64,000 nt of DNA, from positions 129,073 to 193,072 of the forward strand of contig JABFRQ010000004.1 of NCBI GenBank assembly GCA_013141075.1. The letters are read 5' to 3'. A program made the translations under genes and the position numbers. This document shows, piece after piece, positions 56,576-64,000 of the stretch. Positions within the stretch are counted from its first letter, which is position 1. Each line of letters starts with the position of its first letter. This stretch comes from Methylotenera sp. (lineage in GTDB: Bacteria; Pseudomonadota; Gammaproteobacteria; Burkholderiales; Methylophilaceae). The notes under the pieces are model-generated. The model ran no database searches. It was not told the DNA's origin and worked only from the letters and a program-made list of their open reading frames with translations.

Positions 56576-57342
56576 TACAGCTTGTAACCTTTATGCAATG
56601 CCACCACACCAGCGCTTAAATTGTAATAATCCACTTTGCCCAAGCCCGCATCTATCATCATTTGCTTAAGCGTTTCTTGGTCGGGATGCATGCGGATAGA
56701 CTCAGCAAGATACTGATAACTTTGGGCATCTTTTGCGAGAATTTTACCCATGAGGGGTAATAATTTAAACGAATACACGTCATAAAGCTTTTCAAGCGGC
56801 TGCCACACTTTTGAAAATTCTAGCACTAATAATCGGCCGCCAACTTTGAGTACACGCTGCATTTCAGCTAGCGCTTTGTCTTTATGTGTCATGTTGCGCA
56901 GGCCAAAAGCCACGATGACGCAATCAAAATAGTTGTCAGGGAAAGGCAGTTTTTCCGCATCGCATTGTAAAGCAGGCACGTTCAAGCCCGCATCTAACAT
57001 GCGGTCACGGCCAACACTTAACATGGATGCATTGATGTCAGTGAGTATGACCTGGCCTTCAGCCCCAATTTTTTTTGCGAATAATTTAGATAAATCACCG
57101 CTACCACCTGCAATATCTAATACTTTATCGCCAGTCTTCACGCCGCTAATCTCGACTGCAAAACGCTTCCAGCCACGGTGCATGCCAGCAGACATTACAT
57201 CATTCATTAAGTCATATTTACTCGCGACCGAATGAAAAACCTCACCCACTTTTTTAGCCTTATCAGCTTCTGAAACGGTTTTAAAGCCAAAATGCGTGCT
57301 TTCTGAATGCGGGTTTTGATTTGTATTTTTCTCAGACATCAT
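56575..57342 (-). CDS. ubiE: UbiE, ubiquinone/menaquinone C-methyltransferase
   Basis: UbiE is an S-adenosylmethionine-dependent methyltransferase. The 255-residue protein shows [25 protein letters not shown], the SAM-binding [12 protein letters not shown], and [24 protein letters not shown]. It is preceded by a DUF971 gene and followed by ubiJ. Confidence 0.96.
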   Translation of the reverse strand: MMSEKNTNQNPHSESTHFGFKTVSEADKAKKVGEVFHSVASKYDLMNDVMSAGMHRGWKRFAVEISGVKTGDKVLDIAGGSGDLSKLFAKKIGAEGQVILTDINASMLSVGRDRMLDAGLNVPALQCDAEKLPFPDNYFDCVIVAFGLRNMTHKDKALAEMQRVLKVGGRLLVLEFSKVWQPLEKLYDVYSFKLLPLMGKILAKDAQSYQYLAESIRMHPDQETLKQMMIDAGLGKVDYYNLSAGVVALHKGYKL

Positions 57343-57373
57343 GTTCTCTCAACGAAAATTACTCTCAACTAAA

Positions 57374-57748
57374 CTATGCTTTTCTTTGCACGCCAGCAGC
57401 GCTTAACTTGCCTAAATATTCTAACCAAAGCGCCTCGTAATTGCTGCCTAATTCATACAAATAATCCCAAGAATATAGGCCTGTATCGTGCCCATCTGAG
57501 AACGTAAGCTTGACCGCATAGTTGCCTATCGGTTCTATCGCGGTGATATTTACATCCTCTTTATCGAGTTGTAATACTTCTTGCCCGTGGCCATGCCCGC
57601 GCACCTCGGCAGATGGCGAATACACACGCAAAAACTCACAAGACAACATGCATTCGGTATTGTTATCAAATTTTATTTCGAGCAAGCGCGAGGCTTGGTG
57701 CAGGCGAATATCAATCGGGCGTGGTGAATTGGTGCTGAGTCCGCTCAT
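57374..57748 (-). CDS. DUF971 protein
   Basis: A 124-residue protein of the DUF971 family (the N-terminal domain of gamma-butyrobetaine hydroxylase-like enzymes): IRLHQASRLLEIKFDN, CEFLRVYSPSAEVRGHG and the conserved YAVKLTFSDGHDTGLYSWDYL. The role is unknown, possibly in iron-sulfur or Ubi-related chemistry given its fixed place before ubiE. Confidence 0.88.
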   Translation of the reverse strand: MSGLSTNSPRPIDIRLHQASRLLEIKFDNNTECMLSCEFLRVYSPSAEVRGHGHGQEVLQLDKEDVNITAIEPIGNYAVKLTFSDGHDTGLYSWDYLYELGSNYEALWLEYLGKLSAAGVQRKA

Positions 57749-58242
57749 TTAGCAATCATTTAGAAAAAAGTTTTGGGAAGTAAGATGATAACAGAATGGC
57801 ATGGTTTTATGAGCCTGCCTTAGTCAAACCGCTCATCCTATTACTGAGGCCTTTTATCTGAATTATTTTTTATATTCACCTAAAATTTAGCTCGGTGAAG
57901 GCGCTATTTTTGGTGACATTAAATGTAAGTATCACTAATAATTGTCACTACAACATGCCCTTGTAGCAATATTTTAGTAAAAAAATTAAATTAGTGGCGC
58001 TCGTATGTAATTGATTTTATTTGTAAAATAGTGTTAATTTTAATATTTCTCATAACTTAAATATATATGGCATATTTTATGCTTTTCTTAGTGATAGACA
58101 TAAAAGTGGCCTAAAATATTTTAGGCGTAAAAAAAATTGCATCATGTTATTTAAATTAACTACTTAAAGTAACAAATTGATTTGGTTGATTTTTATTAAA
58201 ATGATGATAAAGTTACATATATAAAAATGGGTAAGGACTATT
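57749..58242. other. 494-base AT-rich intergenic region before the dynamin-like gene
   Basis: No gene, RNA or terminator that I can support. It is markedly AT-rich from 57950 on and contains one perfect 18-base palindrome (58109-58126). It must hold promoters for both the DUF971-ubiE-ubiJ-ubiB unit and the GTPase gene, but none is clear by eye. Confidence 0.5.
58109..58126. promoter_or_regulatory. Perfect 18-bp palindrome, possible operator
   Basis: GCCTAAAATATTTTAGGC reads the same on both strands. It is 117 bases before the GTPase start and could be a dimeric-repressor site or a short cruciform. The following A run does not make it a good terminator for the divergent gene. Confidence 0.4.
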
Positions 58243-60210
58243 GTGACTCAAGAAAATTCTAACAGTAAGTTAGCGCATCAATTTGCAGAATATACCGAAT
58301 GGCGTCAAGCCTTGGTTGACACCATAAGTGATTATCGCAGTTGGCTTAATGAGCAAGAGCTAAATGATGGCCAAATGGATCAGCGTATTGGGCAGCTGTT
58401 AGATAGGTTACGTGAAGATAAGCTTAATGTGGCTTTTGTAGCTGAGTTTTCTCGAGGTAAATCTGAGTTGATTAACGCAATTTTCTTTGCGGGCTACGGC
58501 ACGCGATTATTGCCTTCAAGCGCTGGCCGCACCACCATGTGCCCTACAGAGTTGCTTTACGATAAAACCAAACCTAGCTCAATTATGTTGTTGCCGATTG
58601 AAACGCGTCTTTCAGATGCAACGACCACTGAGTACAAACGCTATCCAGATGAATGGAAAACCGTTACTTTTGAAGTAGATTCAAATGAAAGTATGGTCAA
58701 TGCATTTAAAGAAGTAAGTAACACTAAAGCAGTTACATTGCTAGAAGCAGAAAAATACGGCCTGTATGACCCCAACAGCGCTGATGATGCGCTTAGTGTT
58801 AATAAAGATGGCACTATTGATGTGCCATGCTGGCGCTATGCCATGATTAACTTCCCACACCCATTGCTAGAGCAAGGCTTGGTGATTTTAGATACGCCAG
58901 GCTTAAATGCGATAGGTACTGAGCCAGAGTTAACGCTAAATATGCTGCCAAACGCGCATGCTGTGTTATTTATTTTGGCCGCTGATACTGGCGTAACTAA
59001 ATCTGAAATTGAAGTATGGCGCCAATATATTAGCGGCACGCGTTGGAAACAAAAAGGCCGCCTAGCGGTACTTAATAAAATTGATGGCCTTTGGGATGAG
59101 CTTAAAAACGAAACTGACATTCAAGCAGAACTTACCAAACAAATTAAAACCAGTGCTGAGTTGCTTGGCTTAGAGACCAATCAAATATTTCCGATTTCAG
59201 CGCAAAAAGGTTTGTTGGCTAAAGTGAATGGCGATGGTGCGTTGCTGACTAAGAGCCGCATTTTAGAGCTGGAAAAAGCGTTGTCAGATGAGCTAATTCC
59301 ATCTAAAAAAGAAATCGTTCGTGACAACACTAAAAATGAAATTGAAGATTTAATTGCAAGCTCACAACTTATTTTAGACGCACGTATTTCAGGAATCAAC
59401 GACCAGCTAGTAGAATTACGTGGCCTTCGTGGTAAAAACGAAGACGTAGTTGAGCACATGATGAATAAGGTGAAGGTAGATAAAGAAAACTTTGAAAAAG
59501 GTTTACAACGTTTTCAAGCCTTGCGTAGTATTTACTCTCAGCACACCAATCGCTTATTCACTTTGCTAGGTATGGAAGCAGTAAAAAAACACGTACATGC
59601 AACGCGTGAAACCATGATAGACGCTAATTTCACTAAAACCATACGCACTGCGATGGATAACTTTTTCAGTGAGCTGAAAGGTCGCCTAGTTTCATCTGAT
59701 GCGCAAATTGATGAAATTAAAAAAATGATGGATGTGATGTATGAGAAATTTTCAAAAGAGCATGGGTTACGTAAGTCTGACCCGCCAGCTTTTTCAACAT
59801 TACGTTATCAAAAAGAGTTGGCAAAATTAGAGCGTGCTTATAAAGAGCAGTTTAATACCGCTTTTAATATGATTGCCCACGAAAAAATGACATTGACCAG
59901 CAGGTTTTTTGAAACTCTCGCAAGCCGCGTGATTCATGTTTATGAAGTGGCGAACCGTGATATTGAAAACTGGTTAAAAGCAGTTATTTCACCAATGGAA
60001 TCGCAAGTACGTGAGCATCAATTGCAATTACGCCGCCGCTTAGAAAGCATTAAGCGCATCTATAAAGCAACTGACACTTTGGAAGATCGTATTGCTGAGC
60101 TAGAAACGATTGAAAAAGGTATTCAGTCGCAGTTAGATGACTTGAAGGTGTTGAGGATGCACATGAATAATGCGCTAGCATTTGAAGCAACTGAAGCAAT
60201 AGCCGCCTAA
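58243..60210 (+). CDS. Dynamin-like GTPase
   Basis: A 655-residue large GTPase of the bacterial dynamin type, likely acting at the membrane. The G1 loop is AEFSRGKS (residues 67-74), G3 is DTPGL and G4 is NKID. A long helical region follows (about 360-640), with coiled-coil-like stretches near the end. It starts with GTG, preceded by AAGGA (58233-58237); no in-frame ATG is near. The G1 loop has Ala where many relatives have Gly, and GKSE instead of GKST/S. Function is unknown; membrane repair or division are possible. Confidence 0.82.
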   Translation: MTQENSNSKLAHQFAEYTEWRQALVDTISDYRSWLNEQELNDGQMDQRIGQLLDRLREDKLNVAFVAEFSRGKSELINAIFFAGYGTRLLPSSAGRTTMCPTELLYDKTKPSSIMLLPIETRLSDATTTEYKRYPDEWKTVTFEVDSNESMVNAFKEVSNTKAVTLLEAEKYGLYDPNSADDALSVNKDGTIDVPCWRYAMINFPHPLLEQGLVILDTPGLNAIGTEPELTLNMLPNAHAVLFILAADTGVTKSEIEVWRQYISGTRWKQKGRLAVLNKIDGLWDELKNETDIQAELTKQIKTSAELLGLETNQIFPISAQKGLLAKVNGDGALLTKSRILELEKALSDELIPSKKEIVRDNTKNEIEDLIASSQLILDARISGINDQLVELRGLRGKNEDVVEHMMNKVKVDKENFEKGLQRFQALRSIYSQHTNRLFTLLGMEAVKKHVHATRETMIDANFTKTIRTAMDNFFSELKGRLVSSDAQIDEIKKMMDVMYEKFSKEHGLRKSDPPAFSTLRYQKELAKLERAYKEQFNTAFNMIAHEKMTLTSRFFETLASRVIHVYEVANRDIENWLKAVISPMESQVREHQLQLRRRLESIKRIYKATDTLEDRIAELETIEKGIQSQLDDLKVLRMHMNNALAFEATEAIAA

Positions 60211-60230
60211 TCGTTAAGTTGGCGTAATAA

Positions 60231-60253
60231 AAAAGGCTGCAATGCAGCCTTTT
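60231..60253. terminator. Bidirectional terminator between the dynamin-like gene and rpoH
   Basis: AAAAGGCTGC-AAT-GCAGCCTTTT is a perfect stem with A and T runs, placed between the two convergent stops. Confidence 0.9.
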
Positions 60254-60281
60254 TTATTACTTAAATTTTAGTGATTAAAAT

Positions 60282-61151
60282 TTAGCGATTTGCTAACATC
60301 TGCACTTTCATTTTTTGCATCGCTTTTTGCTCAATTTGCCGAATGCGTTCAGCTGAAACGCCAAACTCATCTGCGAGCTCATGCAAGGTTTTACCACCCG
60401 CATCTTGTAACCAACGTGCTTCAACCACGCGGCGGCTACGCTCATCTAAATTTTGTAGTGCGTGCGCTAAGCCAGTAGTTTCTGCCACATCCATTTGCTT
60501 TGCTTGCAATGCTTCTAATGGCCCTAGGCCTTCATCTTGCAGGTAAGCAATAGGGCTGTAGTTTTCATCGCTATCGTCATCTATATTAGCCTCAAGAGAA
60601 ATTTCGTGGCCATTTAGGCGCGCTTCCATCTCGAACACTTCTTCAGGTTTTACGTTTAGCGTGCGTGCTATATGCGCTGCTTCAGCGGGTTGTAAGCTAT
60701 TTAAGCTCGTTTTCATGCTACGTAAATTAAAGAACAGTTTACGTTGCGCTTTAGTGGTGGCAATTTTTACCAAGCGCCAGTTACGCACGATATATTCGTG
60801 TATTTCTGCTTTAATCCAATGCATGGCAAAAGAAACTAAGCGTACACCGCGCTCTGGGTCAAAGCGCTTAACTGCTTTCATTAGGCCAATATTACCTTCT
60901 TGAATAAGGTCTGATTGCGGCAAGCCATAACCATTGTAGCCACGAGCAATGCTCGCAACTAAGCGCAGATGTGACACAATTAACTGGCGTGCGGCTTCTA
61001 AATCATTTTCATTTTTGAATTTTGTGGCAAGCGAATACTCCTCTTCTGCGGTGAGAATTGGGTACGCTTTAATTGCTCTAGAATAGTGTTCTAGGCTATC
61101 GGCAGTGATGGCGGTAGCGGTAAAAACTGGTAATGTTAATGCGTTGCTCAT
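60282..61151 (-). CDS. rpoH: RpoH, heat-shock sigma-32 factor
   Basis: RpoH directs RNA polymerase to heat-shock promoters. The 289-residue protein has region 2 (DLIQEGNIGLMKAVKRFDPERGVRLVSFAMHWIKAEI), the RpoH box QRKLFFNLR and the region 4 helix-turn-helix (LHELADEFGVSAERIRQIEQKAMQKM). It follows ftsE-ftsX as in E. coli. A strong GGAGGA precedes the start, and a CIRCE operator lies 31 bases upstream of it. Confidence 0.96.
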   Translation of the reverse strand: MSNALTLPVFTATAITADSLEHYSRAIKAYPILTAEEEYSLATKFKNENDLEAARQLIVSHLRLVASIARGYNGYGLPQSDLIQEGNIGLMKAVKRFDPERGVRLVSFAMHWIKAEIHEYIVRNWRLVKIATTKAQRKLFFNLRSMKTSLNSLQPAEAAHIARTLNVKPEEVFEMEARLNGHEISLEANIDDDSDENYSPIAYLQDEGLGPLEALQAKQMDVAETTGLAHALQNLDERSRRVVEARWLQDAGGKTLHELADEFGVSAERIRQIEQKAMQKMKVQMLANR

Positions 61152-61181
61152 TGAAATTTATTTCCTCCAATAACTATTATT

Positions 61182-61208
61182 TTAGCACTCTAACTAAGAG
61201 AGTGCTAG
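61182..61208. promoter_or_regulatory. CIRCE operator (HrcA site) upstream of rpoH
   Basis: TTAGCACTC-N9-GAGTGCTAG matches the CIRCE consensus (TTAGCACTC-N9-GAGTGCTAA) in 17 of 18 fixed positions. It lies between ftsX and rpoH, in the rpoH leader, so HrcA repression of rpoH is predicted. Similar arrangement is known in betaproteobacteria. No hrcA gene is in the window. Confidence 0.88.
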
Positions 61209-61247
61209 AGGTATAAAGTTCAATAGTGCTTTAAATTTGAAATGAGT

Positions 61248-62168
61248 TTAAGTGATTTTGATAGCGGCAATAGCGCGCGTCACCGCCAAATAAGAGCCTA
61301 GCCAACCAATAAGCACTGCCGTGCAGATAACACTTATAGATAAATGCATATTAAATAGCGGCAGACTAAAATCGTTGCTGTATAAGCTAGAAAGTTGCGC
61401 TACTGATTGATTAAAGATTATAACAACGGCAGCCAATAACAAAATAGCTAATAAGCCGCCTAACAATCCATACAGTATGCCCGCATATAAAAATGGCATT
61501 CTAATAAAACTGCTGGTAGCACCTATGAGTTTACTGACGACAATTTCATCTTTTTGCGTGAGAATTTGCATGCGCACGGTGTTGCCAATAATCACAAGTA
61601 GCGCAATAGCCAGTAGCGAGGCAATAAACAAAATAATTTTTTTACCTAACGCTAATAAGGTAGCCAGACGCTTTGCCCACTCGGTATTTAATAAGGCTTG
61701 CTCAACGCCTGGTATGTTTTGTAGTTCATTTTTAAGCGCTTCAAGCGCTTCAGGTTCTGTAGATTTTGCTTGAATAAAAAACGCATCTGGCAAAGGATTT
61801 TTTGCGAGTTCGTTCACTTGATTACTCACTTCATTTGCCGCAGATTTTTCTTTAAGTTGCTGCCAAGCTTGGGCTTTGGTGACCAAATGATATTGTTTAA
61901 TCGCAGAATTTTTAGCCAACATTGCATCGATTTCAGAAATTGCATCTTTATCGGCATCCAGCTTAAGAAAAAGGCTGATTTCAGTTTTATCTTGCATGTG
62001 GTTTATGAGCGTAGATAAATGGTCCACACCCATATAAAACAAGCCTGGCACGCACATCGCCACAGCAATGACTAAACTAATCATCAAGGTAGATAGCATA
62101 TTGTTACGCATGCGTGAAAGCACGAGTTTAATTGCCTGTGAATGGTGATTTAGCATAGTGTTAATCAT
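61248..62168 (-). CDS. ftsX: FtsX, cell division ABC-type membrane subunit
   Basis: FtsX activates periplasmic peptidoglycan hydrolases at the septum. The 306-residue protein has a first helix (LSTLMISLVIAVAMCVPGLFY), a periplasmic domain (about 45-170) and three C-terminal helices. It overlaps ftsE by eight bases. Confidence 0.94.
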   Translation of the reverse strand: MINTMLNHHSQAIKLVLSRMRNNMLSTLMISLVIAVAMCVPGLFYMGVDHLSTLINHMQDKTEISLFLKLDADKDAISEIDAMLAKNSAIKQYHLVTKAQAWQQLKEKSAANEVSNQVNELAKNPLPDAFFIQAKSTEPEALEALKNELQNIPGVEQALLNTEWAKRLATLLALGKKIILFIASLLAIALLVIIGNTVRMQILTQKDEIVVSKLIGATSSFIRMPFLYAGILYGLLGGLLAILLLAAVVIIFNQSVAQLSSLYSNDFSLPLFNMHLSISVICTAVLIGWLGSYLAVTRAIAAIKIT

Positions 62169-62877
62169 GGTGTAAATTTTCGCGTAAATTTACTGTAGGT
62201 AAAAATGCACTTTGCGTGATTGCGCTAGATTTTAGTGTGCCATGGTCAATGTGTAGCACCCGATTTCCTTCAATATTTTTGCCAAGGGTATCGTGCGTAG
62301 CCATAATTACCGTCACACCCACTTGGTTAAAGGCATTAAAAATATCCATAATATCTGCGGCATATTGAGCATCTAAATTACCCGTTGGCTCATCAGCAAT
62401 GAGTATAGAAGGGCGGCTTACCACCGCGCGGGCAATGGCCAGCCGCTGCTGCTCACCGCCAGAAAGCGTAATCGGCATCGCTTTTTCTTTATGCAGCAAG
62501 CCCACTTTATCTAACGCCGCACGCACGCGCTTTGCCGCCTCGGTGCCTGAAATACCGTTGATATGCAACGGTAAAATCACATTATCAAAACAATTGCGGT
62601 CATACAGTAATTTATGATCTTGAAAAATCAAACCAAACCGTCGGCGCATAAATGGAATTGCCGAAGGTTTAAGTTTGCTAATATTTTGGTTGGCAATTAA
62701 CACCGTGCCGCTAGTTGGGCGCTCAATGGCCGCAATTAGCTTAAGCAAAGTACTTTTACCCGCGCCAGAATGCCCCGTTACAAATACCAACTCACCAGCC
62801 TCAATATTAAAACTGATATTTTTCAATATTTCATCGCTGCTGGGGTAGCGTTTAGTGACTTGGTCGAATTTAATCAT
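62161..62877 (-). CDS. ftsE: FtsE, cell division ABC ATPase
   Basis: FtsE is the ATPase partner of FtsX. Walker A is GHSGAGKST, the signature is [14 protein letters not shown] and Walker B is [12 protein letters not shown]. The 238-residue length is slightly above average because of a C-terminal tail (about 222-238). No ftsY is seen upstream. Confidence 0.95.
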   Translation of the reverse strand: MIKFDQVTKRYPSSDEILKNISFNIEAGELVFVTGHSGAGKSTLLKLIAAIERPTSGTVLIANQNISKLKPSAIPFMRRRFGLIFQDHKLLYDRNCFDNVILPLHINGISGTEAAKRVRAALDKVGLLHKEKAMPITLSGGEQQRLAIARAVVSRPSILIADEPTGNLDAQYAADIMDIFNAFNQVGVTVIMATHDTLGKNIEGNRVLHIDHGTLKSSAITQSAFLPTVNLRENLHHD

Positions 62878-63079
62878 GACAAGATTATATCGCTAAATAC
62901 GTTTGTGGTTCAAAGTGGATGATGTGGAATGTTGGTGGCGCTCTAATACATAGCATTCTAGATGGTATGATTTGGCGTGAAATTAAATTTAATTGTAATT
63001 CGAGTTTAGTTTACAGTTATGTCATCCATTTTTATCCTCTTAATATATTAGTAATATGCAGTAAATAACTGGAATTAGA

Positions 63080-64000
63080 ATGTTTAAATTTCTCGAATCT
63101 CTTATCCATGGTACGCGGGACCATAAAGCAATTACGCCTCCAACTAGGCTGCTGTCTTTCTATTGGCATTTCATTAGCCAAACACCTAGGATTTACGTGG
63201 CGTTGCTGGTCAGCAGCCTGAGTGTTGCTTTGGTGGATATTTCACTTCCTATTTTTTTCGGTAAATTGGTAGCGTTGATGACTGCGCCAAATACGGCTGC
63301 TGCGCTGGCGGCACAAACTTCAGTTTTGTGGATTATGCTGCTTGTGGTGTTGGTAGTGAGGCCGTTAATTCAATTCATCGACACCGCAATCATCAATAAT
63401 GCACTGATTCCAGGTGCCACCGTGCTGGTGCGCTGGCAAAGCCATTGGCATGTGGTGCGTCAGAGCTGGGCGTTCTTCCAAAAAGATTTTTCTGGGCGCA
63501 TCGCTAATCGTGTCATGCAGACTGCAGAATCACTGCGCACAAGCGTAATTATGGCGATTCGTAGTGTATTGTATTTTTTTAGCTGGGGACTTTTGACGCT
63601 GGGATTGATTGCGGGTTTTGATTGGCGGTTATCAGTGCCAACCTTAATTTGGCTGTTGGCATATTTAGTCTTTCTGCGAATTTTCGTGCCACGTCTACGC
63701 GACTTAGCCAAACTAAGTTCGGATGCCAACTCAATGGTGATGGCGCGCGTGGTTGATAGCTACTCCAACATATTGACTGTAAAGCTGTTTGCCAGAACTA
63801 GCGATGAAGATGCTTATGTGCGTGAGGTTATGGATGAACATCAGGTGGCCATCGCCCAGCATATGCGTATGGCTAGTTACGTTGAATTCACCTTGCGAAC
63901 ATTAAATGCAATGCTCATAGTGAGCACCGCCGTAATTGGGCTAAATATTTGGCGGCATGGGCTTATCAGCACCAGCCAGCTAGTGACCGCCTTGCCTTTA
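63080..64000 (+). CDS. ABC exporter, transmembrane domain (3' end missing)
   Basis: The frame is open from the ATG at 63080 to the window edge (307 codons). It starts MFKFLESLIHGTRDHK and contains membrane segments (YVALLVSSLSVALVDISLPIFFG, VLWIMLLVVLVVRPLIQF, WGLLTLGLIAGFDWRLSV) and the coupling-helix region NSMVMARVVDSYSNILTVKLFAR, which is characteristic of type IV ABC exporters (MsbA-like). The ATPase domain would follow beyond the window. The substrate is unknown. GGAATTAGA upstream gives a modest ribosome site. Confidence 0.88.
   Translation, partial: MFKFLESLIHGTRDHKAITPPTRLLSFYWHFISQTPRIYVALLVSSLSVALVDISLPIFFGKLVALMTAPNTAAALAAQTSVLWIMLLVVLVVRPLIQFIDTAIINNALIPGATVLVRWQSHWHVVRQSWAFFQKDFSGRIANRVMQTAESLRTSVIMAIRSVLYFFSWGLLTLGLIAGFDWRLSVPTLIWLLAYLVFLRIFVPRLRDLAKLSSDANSMVMARVVDSYSNILTVKLFARTSDEDAYVREVMDEHQVAIAQHMRMASYVEFTLRTLNAMLIVSTAVIGLNIWRHGLISTSQLVTALPL

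Overview
The window is a stretch of ordinary bacterial chromosome, gene-dense, on both strands, and moderately AT-rich by eye. Gene content points to a betaproteobacterium: a redox two-component pair of the RegB/RegA type, a complete cbb3 oxidase operon (ccoNOQP-GH with ccoIS), an HrcA/CIRCE operator in front of rpoH, ZapD, and ubiE-ubiJ-ubiB next to a DUF971 gene. The overall impression is of Methylophilaceae (Methylotenera-like), but no methylotrophy gene lies in the window, so the family is an inference. There is no prophage, integron, CRISPR array, rRNA or tRNA that I can see.

Layout. 1-7.7 kb: end of argJ, a DUF815 ATPase, a Nudix/ThiE-like fusion, a copper chaperone, then yacG-zapD-coaE-pilD and ispB. 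7.9-13.3 kb: rplU-rpmA, obgE, proB, purE-purK, rpsT. 13.5-20.5 kb: murJ-ribF-ileS-lspA, a molybdopterin oxidoreductase and a DUF1905 gene; this stretch carries four different palindromic repeat elements, one read in frame inside ileS and one supplying the ribF stop codon. 20.6-31.7 kb: DUF808 protein, regA-regB, two TonB-dependent receptors flanking tonB-exbB-exbD, and a secreted BNR-repeat protein with a Cys cluster. 31.7-40.2 kb: the cbb3 oxidase structural and assembly genes. 40.5-46.5 kb: clpB behind a textbook sigma-32 promoter, a lytic transglycosylase, lipoproteins, yjbQ, a small HExxH protein and a BON-LysM protein. 46.6-54.3 kb: lolB and a TPR lipoprotein, a Gld-type ABC transporter with its auxiliary proteins, mutM. 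54.4-64 kb: ubiB-ubiJ-ubiE-DUF971, a dynamin-like GTPase, ftsE-ftsX-rpoH, and the first part of an ABC exporter.

The genes connect in two regulatory stories. First, redox and copper: RegB keeps the quinone-site motif GGxxNPF and the redox cysteine. Two abutting RegA-type boxes lie between regB and the first TonB receptor, and a further RegA-type box plus an FNR box precede ccoN. Copper-handling functions (CcoI, a PCuAC chaperone, a TauE/SafE-like membrane protein) are nearby. Second, heat shock: a CIRCE operator precedes rpoH, and clpB has a sigma-32 promoter, so both layers of a HrcA-RpoH-ClpB cascade are visible in one window. No clearly new multi-gene system stands out. The least explained items are the receptor/BNR-CECC protein pair, the dynamin-like GTPase with its palindrome-bearing 494-bp upstream region, the small lipoprotein/yjbQ/HExxH group, and the repeat elements that have entered coding sequence.
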